Below are positions 48,540 through 60,767 of a stretch of 64,000 nucleotides of DNA, one piece after another; positions within the stretch are counted from its first letter, which is position 1; the number at the start of each line of letters is the position of its first letter. The position numbers and the translations under genes were made by a program. The notes below the pieces were generated by a model, which worked only from the letters and a program-made list of their open reading frames with translations, was not told the origin of the DNA and did no database searches. Source of the stretch: Lonicera japonica (lineage: Eukaryota; Streptophyta; Magnoliopsida; Dipsacales; Caprifoliaceae); assembly GCA_021464415.1 (NCBI GenBank), contig CM038467.1, positions 68,891,393 to 68,955,392 on the forward strand, written 5' to 3'.

Positions 48540-49613
48540 GGAAATTTGGTATTTGCACCCCACATTTTACCCATTAATTTAACTTTGTATCCCACTTTTT
48601 AAAACCTCTGAGTTTGCACCCTGCTGTCCCAAATTTCTGTTGGCTTCCATTACTAAAAGATTGTTAAGACCGTTTTTCCCCCATAACCTAATGGTTGAGA
48701 TGGAATCCAACAAATTTTAACATTTGACTTTATTTTTTTCAGATTTTAACAATAAGAATATCATATGAATTTCAAAATAATGATATGTGAATAATACTTA
48801 TTATTTGTAGTAGAAAATAGAATATAATAGTAAATAATTATTCAAAATAATTAATTTTGAATTTTCAAGTGCAATAAATATTATTAAAAACTTAGTTGAG
48901 TTGATTTAAATTACCTTGAAAGTATTAATGTGCGTGCGTATATATAATTTTAATTAGATCCCTTTTACAAAAAAAATAAAAATATATACTCTTTTATTTT
49001 AGGAATAATATTTTATTACAATAATAGAACATTAGAGAAAATAACAATTTATATTAAAAAAAAATAGAAACAGATGAGAAAATTTGTGAAAAATTTAACA
49101 AATTCCATATATATATAAATTATTTTCATTTGGGAAGAACCATTGTTGTTATATATAGTATCAAACTAGATCAGAACCACTAACACGTAATATGCGAATA
49201 TTGTGGTATGTGTTTGTGCGGTAATATAACTAGGAGTTTCTTAGCATATATGTGGGTGCAATGAATCTAACTTACAACATGAACTAGTCAGTTTGGATAA
49301 GTAGTTCCCTTGTTTATGTTTTATATAAAAAGGGTATGCTCTTCTACTTTTATTAAGAATAATGAAAATAAAATATGTATATATTAAGTAACATATGTAT
49401 ATATTAAAAGGATACGCTCTTCTTGTTTTGAAAAAATAAGGGCATTCTTGTAATTCACATCCTCAATATAAGGGTATTTATGTAACTTGTTTAGCCACGA
49501 ATGGAGAGGTAACATAAAATAGGGATAATGGCAAACTCAAATATTTTAAAAAATGAGGTGCAGAGTCAAATTATAGGATAAAATATGGGGTGCAAATGTA
49601 AAATTTGCCTTTT
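48540..49613. mobile_element. Inverted-repeat DNA element, about 1.07 kb
   Basis: Ends are inverted over roughly 80 bp (GGAAATTTGGTATTTGCACC at left; inverted GGCAAATTTTACATTTGCACC at right). No transposase frame. Part of its interior (48775-49325) recurs inverted at 56190-56745. Superfamily unclear; TSD not evident. Confidence 0.62.
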
Positions 49614-49629
49614 GAGTTTTATAAAAAAA

Positions 49630-50299
49630 ATTGATGAGAGGGTAGATAGGATGCAGTAGAAAGAGAGTTTGATTTGGGTGAATGCTTTGTGTGTTAGTAG
49701 ATTTTTTTGGTAATTTAATGTTTTATTTTAAGTATAAACCTAGTCCAATGACTAAAAAATATTAACACAGCTAAGAACCTTTCTAACTTTAGATTAGTTT
49801 ATAGAGCATTAAGTAAACCTTTTGGCTACCAAACGAAATTCAAGCTTTAAGGGAAGAATTTAAAGATCAAATAAAAGAATCACCCTTAAAATGTGATGCA
49901 AAATGGGGAAAGATATGCTTATTTTATTATACTGGACAACTCATATTTGATTTGTGATGCTAGAATTCCAACAACATTCAAGTACTTGTACATACTTTTT
50001 CAAAATAAAAAAACTACTTATATATAATTACTCTTGTCAATGTCTCTTACGGTCTTACCATATATTTATGACTTCTTTAATTTTACAGTTACCACAATTC
50101 TTATTTTATAAAGTTCGATTAGTATGTTTTAAATATATAAATTTTATTAAAATTTGATTTTCAGAATTTAAATTTATTATGAGAGGGTCAATGGGATGTG
50201 ATGTAATAATAGCTAGAAAGACAAAGAGTTAGATTTGGGTGAATGCTTTACTTGTGAGATTAGATCTAATGTTTTATTATAAGTATAAACGTAGTGTAA
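49630..50299. other. Direct-repeat flanked AT-rich segment
   Basis: 49630-49750 and 50175-50299 are related (GAGAGGGT, GATTTGGGTGAATGCTTT, ATGTTTTAT(T)...AAGTATAAACSTAGT). Between them lies the dispersed repeat also found at 42240-42500. No gene. Confidence 0.6.
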
Positions 50300-50304
50300 G
50301 TTAT

Positions 50305-51669
50305 TGTTGGTCGAATTTTAACCTTAGAGGAGGGTGAATACGGTTTTAAAAACTTAATGCGGATTTTAACCCTAGCTAAACAACTATATCAAGGAAAATA
50401 AGCAATTCAACCAAGCAATCAATAAATATAGCAAGTAAATAAAGAGCTTGAGTTAGAAAGATTAAACTAATTAAAGTCCAAGACTTTTTTGTCCACACAG
50501 TTCGATTTGTTAGACCATACATTCACATTCGGTTAGTCTCTCGGAAATTTTCACTAACACCAATCTTCTTCCGGGTGAAGATCAAGCTTTTATAAGTGTT
50601 GTTATCTCATACACTCTTACAAATATTGCTTTACCACAATATTCCCATAAGATAGACCTCTTACTAACTTATGAGATTTATCTCTCACAATTACTAAGCA
50701 AAAATTGACCTTCTTGTTATCCTATGAGATTTACCTCTCACAAATGAATAGCTCAAAGATGAATAATAATGATCAATTCTAAAGCTTAAATATTTGAATA
50801 ATGAAGAAAGATGAAAAATGAATTTTTATGAGTGTTCAAGCATGCCAAAACTGTGTATTATACAGTGTATATATAGTCCCAAAAGTAATATAACCATTTG
50901 TGAGGTTTGGTAGAAGTTTGGTACTAAAAATGGTAAAAAATCAAAAATCCAACAGCTATATTCTGGGCCATCAGTCGACTGAGTGGCCCTTAATCGACTG
51001 AGCACAAGCCATCAGTCGACTGATGGACATCACCATTAGGCCAAAAGACCAAAAATCATAATTTTTACACTTTTGCATATAAGCTCCAAAATCAATTCTA
51101 ATGCTTTGGGGATTTCAAAAATAAGTTTCTAAGACACATATTTTCGGAAAAACTCAAAATATGATTGTTTGAATTTAATATGAATTTATTTGAAAACCAT
51201 TTTTTGTAATAATGATGTTTTCAAAGTAAATTCAATTCAAACTTGTATCAATTGATCTATGAATGATGTATGATCATGTTAAGCTATATAAATAATCAAT
51301 TAAGAAACTTTACATTAATCCTAAGTACTCACTCAATTTTTGAATAGTCGAGTCTTTGAATGTTTCGATTTGTTTCTTCAATTTGATCTCCATTTGAACC
51401 TCTTGCCATGAAACTTTTTGCACATGATCCTTGATTTTGATCTTCATGAATAGCATTGTGATGAGATTGATCTTCCTTGTCTTGTCCAATGCATTGTTGA
51501 CTTGATTGGATAATATTTCGATGATACTTGTCATGCTTCCTTTGAGCAATCATATTATTCTTGATTTTTCAAGTAAATAAACTATAAACTTATATCAAGA
51601 AATCTGTTAAATTATACATGATTGATTTATTGTTATTATCAAAATAAGATTAAGACCTTTAGGTGAACA
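50305..51669 (-). mobile_element. Copia-type solo LTR
   Basis: 1365 bp with TGTTCACC (51669, minus) and CCAACA (50305) ends and a perfect 5-bp TSD GTTAT (50300-50304, 51670-51674). On the minus strand the 5' end has TTTTGATAATAACAAT and the 3' end has ATTCACCCTCCTCTAAGG, both usual in plant copia LTRs. TATATATA lies at 50875-50868, and a palindrome cluster lies upstream of it. No internal domain remains. Confidence 0.85.
50971..51026. promoter_or_regulatory. Palindrome cluster TCAGTCGACTGA in the copia LTR
   Basis: TCAGTCGACTGA at 50971-50982, a degraded copy TAATCGACTGA at 50991-51001, and an 18-bp perfect palindrome CCATCAGTCGACTGATGG at 51009-51026. The nearest is 95 bases upstream of the TATA box in LTR orientation. 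Confidence 0.85.
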
Positions 51670-51936
51670 GTTATTATTGGTCGTCACGGTTCAAATTTCC
51701 TTCTGTCTTAAAACTATGGGATCTCATTATTGTGTCCTTTCAGACTAAATAAATATATAAAGTCTATACAAAATGAACATTAAAAAATAAAAAGCATTGG
51801 CACACGATAAATGGACCCATACTTCTGAAATTTGTCAAATGAACAATGAAGCAGAAAAAGCATTGGCAATCATATGAGAGCAAATGGGTGCGATCTTTTA
51901 AATTTTGTACTAAAGATTCATTTGAAGTATCATGCT

Positions 51937-52976
51937 CAGAAGTGTGAAGAAACCGACCTGAACCGAACCAAAATATAGGGATTTTTTGGTCTTTATAAAT
52001 ACAACGGTCCGGTCCGGTCTGAAATTTAATGGACCATTACTGTTCAGTCCGGTCTTCGGTCCAACGTATAAAAATTACAAAAAAAAAGGGACAGGACCGA
52101 TTATATTTATATATATATTATTTTTTTATTTTTTTAAAATATATATACTTCATTTCTAACCCTAAACCTAATACATTTCACATGGCCAGTAAAAACTGAA
52201 TGCAGGACATTCTTGATAAAAACGCACACAGAAAATCCGATTTGTATAAATATTGAATGAACTTAGGCAAGGTTATTGATATCAGGTTCTATATTTGGTC
52301 TGCGGATGCCTTCCTGATTAAACATTTGGATCAGGTAACAGAAAAATAATCATAAGATAGTAAGACTCTATGAGGACAGCTAATGACTAAAGTTCAAGAA
52401 TTACTATGGGCATATTATTAATTAAGACATACTTTCCACCACACCATTATACTAAATTTAGAGCACTTAGTATTCATTCAAATAAAATAACTATTAGCTT
52501 AAACATGGGCCATCAAATTTTGTTTCCCTAGCAGGTGAGGAGGTGACTTAATTTGTCAATGATGCAAAGTGCTAAGAACATAAGGTATAAGGGAGTTCCC
52601 ATGGTAGACATTGGAATAGCTATAGGTGTACCCATTGTAAAACTTCTAACTGAATGACCAAAGGAGGTGGATTTGACAAATAAGGAAAGACCATAAACAA
52701 ATGGCAGATGACCCGCTCCGCACAAGGTATGAGTAAGAAGCATTTCGCCGCTGGGCCAGCCGAAATCGGACTGTTTAAAAAGCTAGCCAATAAGTCCAAA
52801 TAAAATTGGCCCATTTAAAAAGCTCACACTGGTTGGACCGACTAAAACCGAACCATTTAAACTGGTCCAGTCTCACCTGGCAATTCAGTCTGGTCTGGCC
52901 AACAAATAATATGATCGAAGTGCTCGGTTCGATCTCATGGTCAACAGTCCGGTCAACCGGACCATGCACACCCCTA
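51937..52976. mobile_element. Non-autonomous hAT element
   Basis: Ends CAGAAGTGTGAAG (51937) and GCACACCCCTA (52976), flanked by a perfect 8-bp TSD ATCATGCT (51929-51936, 52977-52984). Subterminal GGTCCGGTCCGGTCT and CCGGTCAACCGG-type repeats sit at both ends. 1040 bp, no transposase frame. The left terminus has diverged from the TAGGGGTG consensus. Confidence 0.85.
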
Positions 52977-53104
52977 ATCATGCTTGGTCTGGTGTGTTGG
53001 CATCATGCTTGGTTTGATGTGTTGGCTTATAGTAAAGCTATCATAGATAATCTTATGATAGACTTGGAGTTCCTAAAGTCAATTTCTGATATTGCTAAAA
53101 TAAT

Positions 53105-53190
53105 ACTTAGTTAACGGCAGCCACGCACCGAGTGCGAGGATTAGTCTAGGTGTGCGAAAATTGAACTGGACACCTCGTGGGTAACTCTTA
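53105..53190 (-). repeat. Dispersed repeat fragment, copy 1 (SINE/LINE-like)
   Basis: Minus strand: GAGGTGTCCAGTTCAATTTT, CGCACACCTAGACTAATCC, CGCACTCGGTGCGTGGCTG. Related to 55905-55980 and 63222-63300. Confidence 0.7.
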
Positions 53191-53247
53191 GCCAAAAAAA
53201 GATAAAAAAAATCAAGGTACAACTCAAACAAGTATATATATATATAT

Positions 53248-55840
53248 ATTGATAGAGTAAATTTTAGACGGTTACAATATTATTTGAAGTCGCAAAGGCT
53301 TTATGAAAAAATATATATTGTTAAATCTAACTTAACTCCATTTAATCTTAGTTAAATGATATTTTTCTCTCTTTACCAATCTTCTCTTTTTTCGCTATTT
53401 CTTTTATTTCCTCGATCTATAAAGCTTAAATGTTTTATTCTTAGTGTGCTGTTAACTAAGGTTAAATTGAGTATGGGTTATTATTGACAACTGACATGTT
53501 CTCATTTCGCCATAATGATCTTGTGTAATAATTGCGACATCTAAAATTTACTCGTATTGATATTTATTTAATTTATATGGTTAACTTGTTTAAAAGTATA
53601 TAATATTGCATCTTTTATATTCAAGTTAAAATTTATTTATTACTCTCAAGAATTCAGCTATGGAATATGTACAGCAGACATTGTCAGACTTTCTTATAGC
53701 ATATCCACATGATTCTTTCTAGTGTAAATCCCATAAAATAAATTCTTTTAGATTTTTCACAATATTTGCAAAATATAAGACAAGTATCTTTTACTTTTAA
53801 TTTTTTTTTGAATATATATAACTTATATTTCTTTAGTCAAAAGAATATTTTGTTTTTATTTTTATAATAGATGATATATCAAAATGCTACAACAATCCCA
53901 TGCATCAGAAATACTTCACCAATGGGATAAAGATTTGTGTGATGCGATTGTCATCAACATAAACGATTTTCTAAACATAAGCTTTCAAAATATTCTAATT
54001 TAACCTGAAGATGGCAATTTTGTTATTATTTTATTTTTTAAAAAGAGAATGCATATAATTTTTATTTTATTTTAAATTTCTAAATTTTGACAAATTGAAG
54101 AAGTTGGATTACAAGAATTTAGTGTCCTTAATTGAGCATATCTACTGGCTATGTCCCTTACGAGAAATCTCGATAACTCATCGCTGGAGTTGATAGTGTT
54201 TTTGGATAATCTGAGACATTTTGATTTATAAATGGATCTCTTTGGTTTATCTTTCAAAAGCATATTAATATTTTTGTTTAATATATATAAATTTTTATTT
54301 ATTTCACATATGTAGATGTGATGAAACATTTATCCGAGCTCTCTACTGCTTGTAGAGTTTACATACTAATCAATAATGCTTTATTTTTACATGAAGAGTT
54401 GCGAGATCATGAAATGATGTTGAAAGGGCGAAAGTTAAGAGGCTAGAGATTGATGGTTTGGAAAAGATTTTATTATTATTATGAAAAAAATTCTTTATAT
54501 GAGAAGGTTCGTTGAACTTAAATATTCAAGATTGGATTGAATACCTAAGTTTGAACAAACCTTCTCATAACAATATTAATAAAAAAAATTTATCTTTTCC
54601 CAACAATCAGTCTCCAACCTCTTTACTTCTACCTGTTCAACATCATTCTATTAACATGATCTTGCAACTCTTCATACAAAAATAAAGCATAATCGACAAG
54701 TATATAAACTTTACAAGCAATAATTAATTCGAATAAATATTTCATAACATCTACATATGTGAAATAAACATAAATTTATATATATTGAACATAAATATTA
54801 ATGTGCATTTAAAACATAAACAAAAAAGATCCACTTACATATCAGAATGTCTCAAAACTTCCAAAAACACTACCAACTTCGTCGACGAGTTATCTGAAAT
54901 TTGTCGTAAGGACATACCTACTAGATATGCTCAATTAAGAACACCAAATGCTTGTAATCCAACCTATTCAATTCAAAAAAATCTGAAAATTTAAAATAAA
55001 ATAAAATAAAATAAATTATATACATTATACTTTTAAAAAATAAAATTACAACCAAAGAAGTAATGAGATTAATTAATATGTCATCGCCATCCTCAGGTTT
55101 AACCGAAGTATTTTAAAAAACTTATATTTAAAAAATCGTTATTATTGATGACAATCACATCGCACAATTTTTATCCCATTAGTATAGTTTTTTTGATGCG
55201 TGGGATTGTAGTAACATTTTGATATATTATCTATTATAAAATAAAAATAAAATATTAGATTGACTAAAGAAACATAAGTTATATATATATATATAAAAAA
55301 TAAAAGTAAAAGGTGCTTGCTTTATAAATTTTGCAAATATTGTAGAAAATTTGAAAGCATTTATTTTCTGGGATTTACACTACAAATAATCATGTGATAT
55401 GTTATAAGAAAGTCAGACAATGTCTGTTGTACATATTTCATAGCTGAATTATTAAGAGTAATAAATAAACATAAAAATAAATCTTAACTTAAATATAAAA
55501 GATGCAATATTACTTTTAAGCAAGTTAAGTATATAAATTAATAAGCATCTATATGAGTAAATTTTTAATGTCGCCATAATTACACTAAGATCATAATGGT
55601 GCAATGAGAAATTGTTAGTTGTTAATAGCACACTAGGAATAAAACATTGTAGATATATTTAAGCTTTATAGATCGAGAGAATGAAAGAAATAGCAATAAA
55701 AAAGAAGATTGGTAGAGAGGAGGAAATATCATTTAACTAATATTAAATGAAATTAATTTAGAGTTAACAAATTTCACTTTTTTATTAGACCTTTAAGACC
55801 TCAAATAATCTTGTACACGACTAAAATTTACTCTAGTAAT
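53248..55840. mobile_element. Long foldback element, 2.6 kb, arms about 1.28 kb
   Basis: Nearly the whole element is one inverted repeat. Outer ends ATTGATAGAGTAAATTTTAG and, inverted, ATTACTAGAGTAAATTTTAG; inner ends GAGAAGGTTCGTTGAACTT and, inverted, GAGAAGGTTTGTTCAAACTT, with a loop at about 54527-54538. The two 70-85-codon frames (54329-54072 minus, 54785-54994 plus) are mirror copies and have no recognised domain. Flanks are (TA)n, so the TSD is unclear. Confidence 0.88.
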
Positions 55841-55904
55841 ATATATACATGCATGTTCACTGTTTGAGCTATGTCTTAAATTTTTTTATCTTTCTTTCTT
55901 TTTT

Positions 55905-55985
55905 CGTTGAAGGATACCCCATTGGGTGTCCGATCCAACTTTCACCTACCTCGACTAATCCTAAGATTATCTCCATGATAGCCTT
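55905..55985 (+). repeat. Dispersed repeat fragment, copy 2
   Basis: CCATTGGGTGTCCGATCCAA followed by CTACCTCGACTAATCC; the same text as copy 3 near 63230. Confidence 0.65.
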
Positions 55986-56189
55986 ACTACAACAAGCCAA
56001 CACACCAAGAAGAAATAGAAACAAAAACAAAAACAAGCTAGAAACTAAGTATGAGTTATTTGATGTGAGAAGCCAGATTAATTAAACTTCTTTGTTATGA
56101 GTTACTTTGCTTGTGTGTGTATATATATACAATGGGCAAGGGATGAAAGGAAAAATGGTACATCAAATGAATCTTTAATTAGTACACAA

Positions 56190-56745
56190 TTTAAAAGCTC
56201 GAGCCTACTTGTTCTGGTGGGATTGCGTAGTTCTCATCCAAACTGACTAGTTCATATTTTAAGTTAGGTTTATTGCACGCCACATATATGCTAAGGAACT
56301 CCCAGTTATATTACTACACAAACACGGACCACAATATCCGCATATTACGTACTAGTGGTCTTAATCTGCTCTGATACCATATATAACAACAATGGTTCTT
56401 CCTAAATGAAAATAATTTATATACGTGGAATTTGTTAAATTTTTCACAAATTTTCTCATCCCTCTATTTTTTTAAATATAAATTGTTATTTTCTCTAATG
56501 TTTTATTACTGTAATCAAATATTATTCCTTAAATAAAGGGGTATATATTTTTATTTTATTTTTATAAAAAGGATCTAATTAAAATTATATAGACACATTC
56601 ATACTTTCAAGGTAATTTAAATCAACTCAAATAAGTTTTTAATAATATTTAGTGTACTTGAAAATCAAAATTAATTATTTTTGAATGATTATTTATTAAT
56701 ATATTCTATTTTTGAATAATTATTCATTAATATACTCTGTGATTT
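56190..56745 (-). repeat. Inverted partial copy of the 48540-49613 element
   Basis: Reverse complement of 48775-49325 with moderate divergence (AACCATTGTTGTTATATA, CACAAATTTTCTCATC in inverse, and others). Both ends of the element are missing. Confidence 0.85.
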
Positions 56746-56779
56746 ATGCATATCTCATTCTTAAATTGAATTCAAGTTT

Positions 56780-57540
56780 GATTTTTCACATCTTTGTGCA
56801 TGTACTCAATTACTTAATAGATCCAAGTTTCTATCTCTACACCATTTCTTATTCTCTCATTATATAGATATACATGGTTATTCATGGTTCAATACCAAAA
56901 CAGTAAGGTTTAGGAATTAGGAACCCTACGTTTAGGAAGTCCCCTATGGCAGTAGACAAACATGTATAATTAATAAAAAAGGAAAGTTAATGCTACTCAC
57001 AGGTTCCAAGTTTGCCAAAATAAAAATTATGTGGATTGAGACCCACAAAAATTTCATAGCGTCTTCTCTGATTTGATCCATTTTCCGAGTTCGAGAGACT
57101 GAAAAGGTGTTAGCAAAATATAAGTAACACGAATATATCGAAGTCTCAAAAATGGGGTGCAACATCCCACTCAAGAAATGATCACATATCATGAAAGCTA
57201 AAATGCAAATTATCATGGGTACGAGTGTCTACAACATGGATCGACATGCCAACATTAAAAAAATCTCAAACAACTATGACACGACATGGCTCAGCAAAAA
57301 CTTAAGTGGCAAAACTAATAACTAGGAAATCTGTGATTTAGAGCGCGCTGTAGTATTTGCCGAGGTTCAGCTACTTTGGTGGGTATGACAAGCTAGTGAA
57401 CCAACGCTCATGACATGCACTTTTTGATGAGGGACAGACACTGGGAAAAACACATCTCAATCACTTGCACATGCAACACGCCACGTAGGTATTTCAACTC
57501 CTACTAAGTATCCATGTTTCATAGAAAAAAGATCAATGCT
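56780..57540 (-). other. Intergenic stretch with a possible short exon
   Basis: On the minus strand, ATG at 57082 opens MDQIREDAMKFLWVSIHIIF, then ILANLEP, followed by a donor-like GTGAGT (about 57003-56998). A hydrophobic stretch after the second Met could be a signal peptide. No downstream exon is recognisable, so this is only a possibility. Confidence 0.15.
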
Positions 57541-57555
57541 ACCCTTATCAGGTGT

Positions 57556-57659
57556 TCTTACCACCTATTCTAACTGGCATGTATTATATGTGTTGTACCT
57601 TCACAAGATATAATAAGGTTACATTGCCATTTAATGCACAGTGAGAATAGGTGGTAAGA
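57556..57659. mobile_element. Tiny hairpin element
   Basis: 104 bp bounded by TCTTACCACCTATTC (57556-57570) and its exact inverse GAATAGGTGGTAAGA (57645-57659). Non-coding; a small MITE or its remnant. Confidence 0.6.
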
Positions 57660-58752
57660 TTTTATTCATCAAAACTTAGTCTTAAACCAAGAAGAAAACT
57701 TCATAACTTAACACCAAGCATAAATAATACCAATTAAAAAGAATCATATCAAATCTGTTATTAACATTTTGAAACAACTTACTCCATCAATCAATCTTTT
57801 CTGAAAACACTTACAGGATAACATAAGGCTCAGTATAAACCAAATGATTTCTTTAACACCTATGTTCTCTCTGTTCACTCATCCCCTTTCTCTTAGACAC
57901 CTAAAAAACAAATAATTTTCATGAATACCAACTTTGATTTTCAAAAACACCCTTAACCCCAACTAATCTACCTAATTTCTTCTCCAAAAAATGAGTATAC
58001 ACTAAGAAAGCCAACTATCAAATGCCCAAATGCAAGAAATCCTAAAGAAAAAGATGATAGAAAAAAAAAACCCCTAAAAAATCATAATTTTTTATCAAAC
58101 ACCCAAATGCAAGAGAAATAGGATAGAAAAAAGCCCTAAAATATGAGAATGAATCGAGCTTGAGAAAATAAAAATTTCAAGATTTCAACTATAATGCTTC
58201 TATATCTTCTATGGCAAGACTGTCATTAGAAAACGGACAGATAATCATAAATTAAACCATTGACCTTCAAGTTTTTTTTTTTCAGAAAAATCAACTTTAT
58301 CATAAGAGTTACTAAAACTCACATATATATAGCGCTAGCCCAATAGTTATTATAAAACTCACATATAATATAAAGCAGGTATATATTGTTAAAAAAAATT
58401 CTTACGCAGGCATGCAAAGATAAAAAAATTATCTACTCAAAATTTAGTAGGCCAGTATGCATAGACACTACTCTATTGCTAAAAAAGACACGATGAAAGT
58501 GAGTATGGCAAAAAAATTATCTACTCAAAATTATCTAAAAGACAGGATGGAATTTCCGTACGCAGGTATGCACAGATGCAAAAATTATCTAGCACGCGAC
58601 GAAAGTGGGTATTGCTAAAAAAGACACTACTCGAATGAGCAGACTTGACACATCTTAACAGATAATTACTAAAAGAAAACAAATGATATGCTTAAAAGAA
58701 AATATAGTGATAATAACAATATAATTACTAGTAAGTAGTAACAATAAAATAT
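57660..58752. other. AT-rich stretch with a degenerate local duplication
   Basis: 58405-58520 and 58555-58645 share ACGCAGGCATGCA/ACGCAGGTATGCA, AAAATTATCTA and GCTAAAAAAGACAC. No gene recognised. Confidence 0.6.
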
Positions 58753-59070
58753 AGTGAAAACTTAAAAGAAAACAAATAGGAAGCTAGTTCAAGGGGAGCT
58801 TGGTGATGCTGATGGGCAGTGGCATGCGATTATGGGAAGAGTGTGGAGCTGGTTAAAGAGAGTCAAATATAATTTATGGGGAAGACAAAAATGAGAGGAA
58901 ATAGAAAGAAGGAAAATAAAGGAGAAAAAGATGAAAGGAGAAATGAATGAAAATGGAAAAAGGGAAGAAGAGAAAAATAAATGATATGCTTAAAGAGATT
59001 AATAAACTATAAGTAGATTAAAAATTATGATAAAAGATATTTTGTGAAGTTGAAAAAATTATTTAAGCTA
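58753..59070 (+). repeat. Well preserved direct repeat, copy 1 (partner 60768-61100)
   Basis: About 320 bp, closely similar to the partner: AAACAAATAGGAAGCTAGTT, GGGGAGCTTGGTGATG, ATTATGGGAAGAGTGTGGAG, AAATGATATGCTTAAA. It lacks the extra GGTCATGGTGATGGTGAT repeat present in copy 2. No TG/CA ends, so not an LTR pair. Confidence 0.9.
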
Positions 59071-59099
59071 AATGACGTCTGAATAATAATGTGCCACCC

Positions 59100-59673
59100 T
59101 TGTTTATTATATTATCAGTCAGAGCTTATTTATTTTTAACACACACGCAAGATATAACAAGTCTCCAAATAAAAGTAGCAATAAATGAATCTAGAAAGAT
59201 AGCAACCAAATTAAGAGAGGTTAAGAACAATGATACCCGAAATTAGGATGAGAAAAACACACAAGAACAGAGAGATAGAGCCGGATCTGAAGGAGAAAGA
59301 TCAGCAAAATACACATCAAATCCGTGTATACATACACAGATCCAAATGTACCAGATTCGAGATACACATGCAGCTCCAACATTTCACACCACCACCGAAA
59401 AAAGCTCTCACAGCAGAAACGAAACCACATTGCACAGATTCGAAATACTGACAGCAAAATCGGAACAAATATATACAGGACTCTCAAATCTTGAGTAGAA
59501 AGAACCAACAATCTCCTATTTCGAAAACCCGAAAAATATGAATCTAAAACTAGCCAAAAACTCTCTCAAGTCAAGAGATGGATATCCGAATCAAATGCAT
59601 CACAAATCTCTAGATTAATATGCAAATAGACCTAAAGAACTTTTGATCTTCAATATTTTCTAGAGAGTGAAGG

Positions 59674-59710
<37 letters not shown>

Positions 59711-59891
59711 GGGCTCAAAGAAGAAAAAGAAATGAATACATGTGTGTATGCTTGCGGCGCAAAGAAGAAAACGAAATGAATATATGGGTGTGTTGGCTGC
59801 AACAGAGAAAGAAAGATATAAAAATATACTTGTGAAATCAAGGCCCTAGATTGATCTCATCCAACGGTCGAAAAGAGAGGAGAAAGAATTA
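59100..59891 (-). promoter_or_regulatory. Possible 5' leader of a host gene (minus strand)
   Basis: The minus strand from about 59860 to 59200 has the style of a plant promoter and leader: CCGTTGGATGAGATC, CT-rich tracts, a (CT)n run at 59678-59706, then T-rich text with TCAGATCCGG. No coding exon could be recognised downstream. It lies between the two direct repeats and is speculative. Confidence 0.2.
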
Positions 59892-60219
59892 GCCTCTGTT
59901 TGGTATGTCTCTAATTTTTTTTTCCAAATTTTAAAAACTCAATTCAAAATTAACTCTACTTTCACAATTACCAAAATTTATTTCACTTTACTTTCTCTCT
60001 TTAAAATTTTTTTTTAAAACAACATAACTTTAAATTTAAAAATCAAAATTAAATAAAAAATCTATATTTATAACATACTCGTTGAGATCTATAAAATAAG
60101 ATCGATTGTGACTATTTTTTGAAATATTTTTATGAGATTTTTTAATTGGTTAAAAAAAACTCAAATAAAAACTAAATTCACTTTTCAACATACTTTCAAA
60201 TTCTACCAAACACCATATT
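59892..60219. mobile_element. MITE-like element with TTA flanks
   Basis: Ends contain CTGTTTGGTATG and, inverted, GGTGTTTGGTAGA; flanked by TTA (59889-59891, 60220-60222). 328 bp, non-coding. Confidence 0.45.
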
Positions 60220-60767
60220 TTAAAACTCAACTGAAAACACACACCATATTTTAATGTTTTACTCTTTAAAATGACATCTCAAATAAGGAGAGAACAAACA
60301 CACATATATAGCCGATCAAAATTACGCAAAGTGTTCACGTGAATTAATGTGTGTGCCAATAATAATAAAAAATTGATCCAGGGGCTATTATAAAGAGAGC
60401 TATTAACATCATAACAAAAGTGCAAAAGTCCTTCTAAAAAAAACACACTTAAAATCAATAAAAAAAAATTTAAAATCCATTTTTTAAAATTCTGGAACTT
60501 ATGAAAAATATTTTAAATAGATAAAAAAAAATATACATGCTCTTTTTAGCTCCGCAATTTATTTTCTTCTCTGATATGGCTTCGACACTCTCAAAAAATA
60601 AGATAGATGTGTGTACATGCAATTCTAGACACAAAAGAATGACTAGTATTAACTCGAAATACTTCAAAATACTGTAAGCCGAAAAATGATATGTATATAA
60701 ACTATAAAAAATAATTAATCGAGATGCGTAATAATTAATTTGAACACTGTTTAATTTAAAAAAAAAT

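Noticed and set aside
56944..57216. 90-codon minus-strand frame
   Set aside because: Only a short possible exon inside it is noted at low confidence; the whole frame has no recognised domain.
58780..58870. Possible microRNA precursor
   Set aside because: No foldback with a known mature microRNA sequence could be recognised.
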